Shown piece after piece: positions 1 through 6,372 of a stretch of DNA of 12,487 nucleotides (its first letter is position 1; each line of letters begins with the position of its first letter). This stretch comes from Pseudomonadota bacterium (lineage in GTDB: Bacteria > Pseudomonadota > Alphaproteobacteria > Rhizobiales > Hyphomicrobiaceae): contig JAEYYQ010000350.1 in the NCBI GenBank assembly GCA_023428365.1, positions 1 to 12,487 of the forward strand, given 5' to 3'. The position numbers and the translations under genes were made by a program. The notes beneath the pieces are model-generated. The model searched no databases and had not been told where the DNA came from. It worked only from the letters and a program-made list of their open reading frames with translations.

Positions 1-98
1 TGGAGCAGCAGGAAATTCAGCACGACGACGCCGAGCACCACGGGAATCGTCTGCACCAACCTGCGCAGGATGTATTGCAGAAGGGCTGCGCCGCGCAT
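1..98 (-). CDS. ABC transporter permease, DppB-like, N-terminal fragment (cut by window edge)
   Basis: Only the first 32 codons are visible; the gene runs off the left edge. The start reads MRGAALLQYILRRL, followed by a hydrophobic stretch (VQTIPVVLGVVVLNFLLL). This is the usual opening of the first inner-membrane permease of peptide/nickel/opine ABC importers (DppB/OppB type): a short cytoplasmic arginine-containing segment, then the first membrane helix. The ATG at 98-96 is preceded by AAGGA at 107-103. The gene follows the binding-protein gene in the same direction after 76 nt, the standard order for this importer class. The family call rests on the short N-terminus plus this context; the substrate is unknown. 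Confidence 0.75.
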   Translation of the reverse strand, partial: MRGAALLQYILRRLVQTIPVVLGVVVLNFLLL

Positions 99-132
99 GA
101 AATCCTTGAGCTGATGATCACGAGGACACTAT

Positions 133-160
133 GCAGCCGGTGCGCAAGCACACCGGCTGC
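133..160 (-). promoter_or_regulatory. Strong intercistronic hairpin between binding-protein and permease genes
   Basis: A perfect 10-bp inverted repeat (GCAGCCGGTG at 133-142 and its complement at 151-160) encloses an 8-nt loop. It sits 14 nt beyond the binding-protein stop codon and before the permease start. No T-run follows on either strand, so it is not a canonical intrinsic terminator. In many importer operons such a hairpin protects the 3' end of the binding-protein message and lowers permease expression; that role is inferred here. Confidence 0.6.
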
Positions 161-174
161 CGCGAGGACAGGCG

Positions 175-1770
175 CTATTCCTTGTAAGCCTTCGCGTAGT
201 TGTCGTAGATGCCCAGCGGCGACGTGATCACATCCTTGAACTGCTTGTTCACCAATGTCGGGAATTTCAGTTCGAGCACGTAGATGATCGGCGAGGCTTC
301 CTGCGTCTTCTTGATCAGCTCTTGATAAAGCACATTACGCTTTTCCTTGTCCGGCTCGACTGTCGCCTGATCCATGATCTTGTCGGTTTCGGGCGACGAC
401 CAGCGCGTACCATTTACGAACACGGTACCTGGACGAATACGGTCGGAGTGGAAGCTGCGGTGAATACCCAGCACCGGGTCAGCCAGGTTGTAGAGGAAGT
501 TGGACGATATGTTGAAGTCATAGTCGGTGTAGACCCGCTTCAGCCACTTCGCCACATCCTCATACCGCAGCGTCACCTTTACGCCGACCTGGGCAAGCTG
601 CTGCTGCACCGCCTCACCGAACCTCTGCCATTCCTCGCCATAAGGCGTCAGGTCGTGCACCAGTTCGAAGCGAAAACCGTCAGCCTTCTTGGGGAAGCCC
701 GCTTCATCAAGCAACGCGTTCGCCCGCGCGACACGATCCGCAACGTTGTAATCGCGGCCCGCGGTAAACATGCCCGACGGTTCAAAGTTCGAACTCATCA
801 CACCCACGGCTGGCTTACCGAAGCCGAACCAGACATTGTCGATCACGAATTGGCGATCAATGGCGTAAGCGAGCGCCTGACGGACCTTCTCATTGTCCAA
901 CGGCGGCGTCTTGGTATTTAGGGTCAATTCGACGATCGGCGAGATCATCTCATAGCCCTTGGTCGTCACCTCGACCGTTGGCAGGGCGCCAAGCTTCTTC
1001 ACATCGTTTTAGGGAATTGCGCCGAATCCTGCGACGTGCGCCTCGCCCTTCTCAAGCGCCGCTGTACGCGTCGAGCTGTCCGAGATGAACCGGATGACCA
1101 TACGATCGAGATACGGCAGGCCCGTGCGCCAGTAATCCTTGTTCTTGTCGAGACGTACAAACTCGCCCCGGCGCCATTCCACGAACTTGAACGGACCGGT
1201 GCCAACTGGATTGTTGGCATTCGGATGGGTTTTGATATCGCCCTCACCGTAGACATGCTTCGGCAGGATCGGGCTTTCATATCCGGAAAACGCCATCAGC
1301 ATGTAGGGAGCTGGTTGGGCGAGCTTGAAGATCGCCGTCTTCGCATCCGGCGTCTCGACGGCCGTCAGCTCGCGGAATGTTGCAATGCCGCGCGGATGGA
1401 CTTTCTTCAGAACGTCCATGAACGTGAATGCAATATCCGCCGAGGTGAGCGGCTTGCCGTCATGGAATTTCACATTATCGCGGAGCTTGAACGTGATGGT
1501 CTTGCCGTCCGGAGAAACCTCGAAGCTTTCGGCTAGAGAGGGTTGAGGTTTCAGATCAAAACCGTACTCCAGAAGCCCGTCGAAGATCTTTGCAGTCACC
1601 TGACCAATAGGACCGGACGTCGAAATGTAGGAGGCAAGGTTTGGAGGCTCTGGCTGCGTGATCTGGACGAGCGTACCGCCCGGCTTCTGCGCTGCTGCTG
1701 GAACGATGGTGACTGCAGCCGCTGCAAGCACCCCCAGACTCGATGCCAATAGACGGCGAATGATCTGCAT
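175..1770 (-). pseudogene. Peptide/opine ABC transporter substrate-binding protein (SBP_bac_5), interrupted by an in-frame stop
   Basis: This would be the periplasmic binding protein of a Dpp-type importer. The start is ATG at 1770, with GGGAG at 1782-1786 upstream; the first residues (MQIIRRLLASSLGVL, then AAAAVTIVPAAAQ) form a signal peptide. The body has family 5 hallmarks: a PGGTL start after cleavage, LAESFEVSPDGKTITFKLRDN, the region around VGTGPFKF, and LVHDLTPYGEEW later. Reading is continuous in one frame over 532 codons, the normal length, except for a TAA at 1011-1009 (codon 254). The frame is unchanged across it (GFGAIP, stop, NDVKKLGALP), so the lesion is a substitution, not an indel. 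Unless this is a base-call error, only a truncated N-terminal half would be made. A GTG at 1002 could in principle restart the second half, but that product would lack a signal peptide. The gene heads a transporter operon with the permease at 98. Confidence 0.85.
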
Positions 1771-2073
1771 GTCGGATAATTCTCCCACCAGGACCAACGG
1801 ACTTCTTGGCGGAGCGCAGTGTTACACCGCGTCCCAATTATCTCTTTGGCCGAGATGGTAATCGAACAACGCGTCAGACGACAATGCAGAATATCGAGAA
1901 ATGGATATACGAAATCCGGGCGCATCGCTCGATGGTTGAGCAAAAGGCGCTCGCGGAACGCGACATCCGTTCAATGAAATCGTTTTACAAATGAAAAACA
2001 GCGCATAGTTCGGCAATCGTGGCGCCGAAGAATTCAGCACCGCTGACGTAAAAAACTAACGCGAGAGAACTGC
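1771..2073. other. 303-nt gene-free interval between the molybdenum hydroxylase operon and the importer genes
   Basis: This stretch is more AT-rich than its surroundings and should hold the importer promoter. Reading the minus strand, GATAAT (1842-1837) fits a sigma-70 -10 box about 66 nt before the ATG at 1770. I find no good -35 at 16-18 nt, so the promoter is weakly supported. A six-T run follows the hydroxylase stop (2055-2050) but lacks a preceding stem. Short open frames here on both strands (for example 1806-1994 plus, 1822-2040 minus) lack a ribosome site and resemble no family I know. I see nothing else in it. Confidence 0.4.
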
Positions 2074-4365
2074 CTACGCCAGCGAACCGCCGTTGATTGC
2101 CCTGAGAACGCGCTCCGGCGTCATCGGCATCTCCAGAATGCGCACGCCAAGGGCCCGCGCGACGGCATTGGCAACCGCACCTCCAACCGGCACGATCGGC
2201 ATTTCCGCGACGCCGCGCACGCCGTAGGGCACATCCGGAACCGGCGTCTCGAGGATCACGCACTCGATTTTCGGCACATCCAAGGACGTTGGAATCCGAT
2301 AATCGAGCAGGCTTGCATTTCGCAAACGCCCATCCGCGCCGTAGTCGAAGCCTTCGGTCAAGGCCCAGCCGATGCCCTGGGCAACGCTGCCTTGGATCTG
2401 CCCTTCGATAGACGTCGGATTGAGCGCCAGCCCGACATCCTGAAATGCGGTGTAGCGCAATACGGTGACTTGCCCGGTCTCCGTGTCGACCTCAGCATCG
2501 CAAACGTGCACACCAATCTCCACGCCAAGCGGCAGCTTCGTCGAAACACCACGGCCGATGACGGCGCCCTCGCCCAGCGTCGCGTTCATGAGTTCCTTCA
2601 GCGAGATCGTTGCGCCGCCCGGTGTGCGCGTGCGGAACACGCCCGCCGCATAATCGAGATCTTCCGGCTTGCTCTGCAGCTTCTCCGCCGCGCGCTTGCG
2701 CAATTGCGTGAGCGCATCTCGCGAGGCTTCAACCATCGCCGCCGTCGTCGTGCGCGCAACGCGGCTGCCTGCTGCAACATCGCTATAGCCCACGGACTTC
2801 GTATCGCCGGTCGCGATATGCACGTCGTCGAGGCTAAGACCGAATTCCTCGGCAACCACCTGCGCCATTGTCGTGCGCGTACCGGAAATATCGACCGGCC
2901 CCATCGTCACCATTGGACGGCCATCGCCGGATATCGAGATGTGTCCCGCCGAGGTCATCGACGTTCCGCGCCAATAGCCGACGGCCAAACCGCGCCCACG
3001 CGGGAAGCGTCCTTGCGGCAAGGGATCAGTCCAGCATGGGTGCTTTCCAACGGCATCCAAGATGTCAGCGTAACCGATACTCGGAAACGGCGTGCCGATC
3101 GGCATCAGGCTTCCCGTTACGGAAGCATTGCGCTTGCGGAACTCGACCGGATCGAGATCGAGCTTCCGGCACAGCATATCCATCGCCTGTTCGAAGGCGA
3201 AGAAAGACTGTATGCCGCCCGGCGCACGATAGGCTTCGGTACGCGGCTTGTTGGTCGCAACGTCGTAACCTTCGAGCTTCAGATTGGGCGTTTGATACAG
3301 CGCTGCCGAGGCCTGCATCTGCAGTGTCGGGCTGCCCCCCGGCAGACCACCGGTATCGCTGTGATAAACCGCTTCGATTGCCGTCAGGCGGCCATCCTTC
3401 TCAGCCGCGACGGTGACATCCATCAGCATGCTCGCGGCAGGACCGCTGCCGCCTTGTAGAACCTCGGCTCGGCTGAATTCGATCTTGACCGGCCGGCCGC
3501 ACTTCTGCGCCAGGCGCAGCGCGACAGCTTCGCCGTGAATGGTGATCTTGCCGCCGAACGCACCGCCGAGCTCAAGCGGTACAACCCGCAGCTTCGATTG
3601 CGGCATGCCGAGCATCCGAGAAATCATCAGCTCGGCTGTGAATTGTCCCTGGGTCGAAGCCCAAACGGTGGCAAAGCCCTCCGCATCGACCTCGGCCACT
3701 GTCACCTGGGGCTCCAGATAACCCTGATGCGCGGTGTCGATCTTCGCGCTCACCGATGCGACCGCCGACGCCGACGCAATCGCCGCTGCCGTATCACCGC
3801 GTCCGATAACCGTGCGCGAATTGACGTTGCTCGGACCACGCGGCGCAGGCTCGACGTTCTTGGTGATGACATGTGCGTGCAGAACCGGTGCATCCGGCGC
3901 CATGGCGGCCTCAAGGGTCATCACGGCCGGAAGCGGTTCGTAATCGACTTCGATGAGCTTCAACGCCTCTTCGGCGATGTAGCCGTCGACCGCCGCGACA
4001 CCCGCAACCGGCTGGCCGACCCAGAACACCTTCTCACGCGCCATGTTAACTTCGGCCACCATCCACATGTCGTAGCCGGTGTCGGAGAACGGAATGCTGG
4101 TGCCGATCGGAAGCTGAGGGAAATCGGCCGCCGTAACGACAGCCAGCACGCCCTTCAGCGACAAAGCCTTGCTCGCATCGATGCTGCGGATGCGGGCGTG
4201 CGGATGCGGGCTGTGCAGCAGTTTGCCATGCACCAGCCCCGGACGGTCGAGATCGGCAGGATAAACAGCGGTGCCCGTAACGCGCGCCTTGCCATCGACA
4301 CGCGGCAGACGCTTGCCGACGACTTTCAAAGCTGCAATCGCATCGCGATCGTGGGTGAGTGCCAT
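2074..4365 (-). CDS. Xanthine dehydrogenase-family molybdopterin-binding (large) subunit
   Basis: This is the catalytic Mo-cofactor subunit of a molybdenum hydroxylase, about 763 residues, the normal size for the large chain of three-subunit enzymes. The N-terminal aldehyde oxidase/XDH a/b hammerhead is at about 15-150 (KRLPRVDGKARVTG), followed by the cofactor-binding domains. Visible motifs are GGAFGGK (267-273), AYRAPGG (378-384), QGSVAQGIGWAL (about 658-669) and GVAE, whose Glu721 fits the catalytic base. It lacks AYRCSFR of true CO dehydrogenase. The usual GQG motif region reads VDISGTRTTMAQ (491-502). The ATG at 4365 is preceded closely by GAGG; a GTG at 4374, overlapping the previous stop as GTGA, is an equally possible start adding three residues. 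It is last in an FAD, 2Fe-2S, Mo gene order as in coxMSL. The class is firm; the substrate (purine, aldehyde, nicotinate-like or other heterocycle) cannot be told. Confidence 0.93.
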   Translation of the reverse strand: MALTHDRDAIAALKVVGKRLPRVDGKARVTGTAVYPADLDRPGLVHGKLLHSPHPHARIRSIDASKALSLKGVLAVVTAADFPQLPIGTSIPFSDTGYDMWMVAEVNMAREKVFWVGQPVAGVAAVDGYIAEEALKLIEVDYEPLPAVMTLEAAMAPDAPVLHAHVITKNVEPAPRGPSNVNSRTVIGRGDTAAAIASASAVASVSAKIDTAHQGYLEPQVTVAEVDAEGFATVWASTQGQFTAELMISRMLGMPQSKLRVVPLELGGAFGGKITIHGEAVALRLAQKCGRPVKIEFSRAEVLQGGSGPAASMLMDVTVAAEKDGRLTAIEAVYHSDTGGLPGGSPTLQMQASAALYQTPNLKLEGYDVATNKPRTEAYRAPGGIQSFFAFEQAMDMLCRKLDLDPVEFRKRNASVTGSLMPIGTPFPSIGYADILDAVGKHPCWTDPLPQGRFPRGRGLAVGYWRGTSMTSAGHISISGDGRPMVTMGPVDISGTRTTMAQVVAEEFGLSLDDVHIATGDTKSVGYSDVAAGSRVARTTTAAMVEASRDALTQLRKRAAEKLQSKPEDLDYAAGVFRTRTPGGATISLKELMNATLGEGAVIGRGVSTKLPLGVEIGVHVCDAEVDTETGQVTVLRYTAFQDVGLALNPTSIEGQIQGSVAQGIGWALTEGFDYGADGRLRNASLLDYRIPTSLDVPKIECVILETPVPDVPYGVRGVAEMPIVPVGGAVANAVARALGVRILEMPMTPERVLRAINGGSLA

Positions 4366-4370
4366 ATCCC

Positions 4371-4847
4371 TCACGCCCCCCGCGCTTCGGTCGTGGTCAG
4401 AGAAGCAATTGCTCCGACGATCTTGTCATAGCCTGTACAGCGGCACAGGTTGCCTGCGATGGCATGTCGGATCTCATGCTCCGTCGGCTGCGGATTTTCG
4501 TCGAGCAGCGCCTTTGCCGACATGATGATGCCGGGCGTACAGAAACCGCATTGGGTTCCGCCGTACTCGATCAATGCTTTCTGGATCGGATGCAGCTCCC
4601 CGCCGCTGGCGAGCCCCTCGATCGTGACGATGTCATGCCCAGGCGCTTCCTGCGCCAGCATCAGGCACGCGTTCACCGTCTCTCCATCGACGAGCACGGT
4701 GCATGTGCCGCAATTGCCGTTGCTGCAGCCTTCCTTCGTGCCTTTGAGGCCGATGCGGTCGCGCAGCAGATCGAGCAGCGTATCGCGGCTGTCAGCCAGC
4801 ACCGCGTGCTCCTCGCCATTGACGGTGCAATTGATGAGCATCTTCAT
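4371..4847 (-). CDS. Xanthine dehydrogenase-family 2Fe-2S iron-sulfur (small) subunit
   Basis: This is the electron-transfer subunit, carrying two [2Fe-2S] clusters between the Mo site and FAD. At 158 residues it has the usual length. The plant-ferredoxin-type domain holds C41, C46, C49 and C61 (EGCSNGNCGTCTV, then NAC). The four-helix domain holds C100 and C103 (TQCGFCTPG) and C135 and C137 (NLCRCTGY). All eight ligands are present. The ATG at 4847 overlaps the FAD-subunit stop as ATGA, so translation is probably coupled; an open frame continuing upstream to 5129 is only the shadow of the FAD gene. The stop at 4371-4373 adjoins the large-subunit start. The small chain is typical of aldehyde oxidase, CoxS and nicotinate dehydrogenase relatives and does not itself reveal the substrate. 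Confidence 0.96.
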   Translation of the reverse strand: MKMLINCTVNGEEHAVLADSRDTLLDLLRDRIGLKGTKEGCSNGNCGTCTVLVDGETVNACLMLAQEAPGHDIVTIEGLASGGELHPIQKALIEYGGTQCGFCTPGIIMSAKALLDENPQPTEHEIRHAIAGNLCRCTGYDKIVGAIASLTTTEARGA

Positions 4848-5722
4848 GGCGTCTCGACCTCCAGGCCAAGCGCACGGCAACACACGCCCAGCGCACGCAC
4901 CGTGAGAGTTGTGACCAACGACCGGCGATAATCCGCCGATCCGCGTGTATCGGAAATCGGACGCGCGTCCTCGGCGGCCCGGCGACCTGCCTCTTTCAGA
5001 ACGTCCAGAGAAGGCGTCTGGCCGATCAGGCTCTGTTCTGCGGACGAAGCCTTGATCGGTGTCGGCCCAACCGAGGCCAGATAAATCTGGGCCTCCGTGA
5101 TCCGTTGATCTTCGCCAAGCCGAATCCACGTCCCCGCACCCGCGATTGCGATGTCCATCTCGCGGCGCGGCGTGAATCGCAAATAATGCGCAGCCGATCT
5201 CGGCGCCGGTGCAGGAAGGTTGATCGAGGTGAGGATTTCACCCTGAGCCAGGGTCGTCCGCCCCGGCCCCTGGAACAGATCCTCCATGGCGATCTCACGC
5301 CGTCCCACCGGCCCCGCGATAATGGCGCGCGCGCGATAGCACAGCACCGCGGGAATGGCGTCGGCGGACGGAGCCGCATTACAGATGTTGCCACCAAGAC
5401 TGGCGCGGTTCTGAACCTGCAGGCTGCCGATCAGCCGCACCGACGAGGCGATCGCCGGATAATCCTTGCGCACCCGCGGATGCTTCGCGATCGATGCCGC
5501 CGATGCCGCCGCGCCGATGGAAAGACCACCGTCCGGCAGATCGGTGATGCCCGTCAAAGCCGCAATCCGTTTCAGATCGACGACGCGATCAACAGACCGC
5601 CGTCCCTCGCGCATCTGCGGAACCAGGTCAGTCCCGCCGGCCAGGGCACGCGCTCCGACAGAATTCATCAGCACGACGGCGTCTTCCACCGTCATAGGCT
5701 GCTCAAAACCAAATTCCCGCAA
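4844..5722 (-). CDS. Xanthine dehydrogenase-family FAD-binding (medium) subunit, TTG start
   Basis: This subunit passes electrons from the iron-sulfur chain through FAD to the final acceptor. It has 292 residues, normal for CoxM-type medium subunits. FAD-binding motifs are AGGTDL (28-33) and ASLGGNICNAAPSAD (107-121); the C-terminal CO dehydrogenase flavoprotein domain covers about 175-285. No extra 4Fe-4S insertion like that of 4-hydroxybenzoyl-CoA reductase is apparent. I chose TTG at 5722 because a stop codon lies two codons upstream, GGAG sits at 5733-5730 with 7-nt spacing, and the protein then opens MREFGFEQPMTVEDA, matching the family N-terminus. The only in-frame alternative, ATG at codon 10, would cut the first strand. 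It is the first gene of the hydroxylase operon; its end overlaps the 2Fe-2S gene by 4 nt. Confidence 0.94.
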   Translation of the reverse strand: MREFGFEQPMTVEDAVVLMNSVGARALAGGTDLVPQMREGRRSVDRVVDLKRIAALTGITDLPDGGLSIGAAASAASIAKHPRVRKDYPAIASSVRLIGSLQVQNRASLGGNICNAAPSADAIPAVLCYRARAIIAGPVGRREIAMEDLFQGPGRTTLAQGEILTSINLPAPAPRSAAHYLRFTPRREMDIAIAGAGTWIRLGEDQRITEAQIYLASVGPTPIKASSAEQSLIGQTPSLDVLKEAGRRAAEDARPISDTRGSADYRRSLVTTLTVRALGVCCRALGLEVETP

Positions 5723-5729
5723 TGCTCAG

Positions 5730-5733
5730 CTCC
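5730..5733 (-). promoter_or_regulatory. Ribosome binding site selecting the TTG start of the FAD subunit
   Basis: On the minus strand GGAG is followed by 7 nt and then TTG at 5722. No ATG or GTG is available upstream before an in-frame stop. The weak start codon at the head of the operon may hold down translation of all three overlapping genes; this last point is inference. Confidence 0.7.
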
Positions 5734-5747
5734 GGACCATCTGCTTG

Positions 5748-5764
5748 CTTGGATTCGTTCCAAG
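5748..5764. promoter_or_regulatory. Dyad in the hydroxylase operon leader (possible operator)
   Basis: CTTGGA and TCCAAG (5748-5753 and 5759-5764) form a perfect 6-bp inverted repeat around TTCGT, centred about 34 bp before the TTG start. Symmetry and place suit a repressor or activator site, or a small 5'UTR hairpin. No regulator gene is present in the window, and no known operator is matched. Confidence 0.3.
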
Positions 5765-5795
5765 TAATCGTATGCAATGCGAGATGTCCATGCCT

Positions 5796-5811
5796 GTGCG
5801 TTTCGCCGCAC
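5796..5811. repeat. Short inverted repeat in the divergent intergenic region
   Basis: GTGCG and CGCAC flank a 6-nt loop (TTTCGC). It lies between the divergently read hydroxylase operon and the DUF992 gene, within 173 nt that must hold both promoters. I could not identify convincing -35/-10 pairs for either direction. Role unknown. Confidence 0.25.
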
Positions 5812-5895
5812 CTCGTGACTAGGGTTCAGCACAGTGGCGTCTCGGAACGCAATCGCATGGATGCCGGTTTCCTGTTACGACACAGGAGCGGATTC

Positions 5896-6353
5896 ATGCA
5901 TATCAGCCATGCTCTCGCACGACTCAGTCTCATGCTGCTGGCCGGCAGTGCTCTTGCTCAAGCCGATCGTAAGGAGATCGGCACGCTCACGTGTACATGA
6001 TCGCGACACCACCTGATACGGTGCGGCCGATGCAATGCAGTTTCGAGCCAATCGCGAAAGGATCTGCCGTCAGCTTCACAGGCAAAATCCATAAGTTCGT
6101 CACAGATGGACTCCCGCCGGGTCGGCAGGTTCTCGTATGGTCGGTTTTGTCCTCGAACGCAAAGCTCGCGGGCGAAGCCGTGGAAGGGCAATACACGAAC
6201 GAAGGACAGACTCCCATTCCAAATGTCGGTCAGATGCTCGTCGGCGGCGCCCAGGGACAAGTCGCGCTGCAACCGCACACACAGGATGCGGAAGTCGGAG
6301 TGAGTTCGGTCAAGACCGTTGTTGAGCTCGAGCTGGCCCCCATAAAGACGTGA
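5896..6353 (+). pseudogene. DUF992-family small secreted protein, broken by a single-base frameshift
   Basis: ATG at 5896 follows AGGAG at 5884-5888 with ideal spacing and opens a signal peptide (MHISHALARLSLMLLAGSAL, then AQA) and the DUF992 opening EIGTLTC. That frame stops at TGA 5998-6000. The rest continues in the next frame: ATPPDTVRPMQCSFEP, LVWSVLSS, LAGEAVEGQY, MLVGGAQGQVALQP, ending VVELELAPIKT at 6353. The total is 458 nt; one extra base would give 153 codons, the normal length, so loss of one base between about 5992 and 6000 explains the break. The TGA overlaps an ATG in the new frame (ATGA), so reinitiation is conceivable, but the product would lack export and the first cysteine. 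DUF992 proteins are common in rhizobia and their relatives; function unknown. It is divergent from the hydroxylase operon and convergent with the patatin gene. Confidence 0.8.
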
Positions 6354-6356
6354 CGC

Positions 6357-6372
6357 GGCCTCAGATCAGGCC
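6357..6372. terminator. Weak hairpin between convergent DUF992 and patatin genes
   Basis: GGCCT (6357-6361) and AGGCC (6368-6372) pair perfectly around a 6-nt loop, 3 nt after the DUF992 stop and overlapping the patatin stop codon. There is no clear U-run on either strand. The two genes are only 12 nt apart, so a shared termination site is expected here, but this stem is short. Confidence 0.25.

Noticed and set aside
999..1002. Separate gene starting at GTG 1002 encoding the second half of the binding protein
   Set aside because: It lies in the same frame as the upstream part, lacks a signal peptide and begins in mid-domain, so it is the distal part of one broken gene.
1806..1994. 62-codon plus-strand open frame in the 303-nt intergenic interval
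   Set aside because: No ribosome site, no recognisable family, and the region is expected to hold the importer promoter.
2050..2055. Six-T run after the hydroxylase large subunit as an intrinsic terminator
   Set aside because: No stable stem precedes it on the minus strand.
2392..3459. Long plus-strand open frame (355 codons) opposite the molybdenum subunit
   Set aside because: Its Arg/His-rich composition is typical of an antisense shadow of a high-GC gene; no family motifs.
4848..5129. N-terminal extension of the 2Fe-2S subunit
   Set aside because: The extension is Arg/Gly/Ser-rich, overlaps the FAD gene in another frame, and the family N-terminus begins at MKMLINCTVNG with an ATGA overlap.
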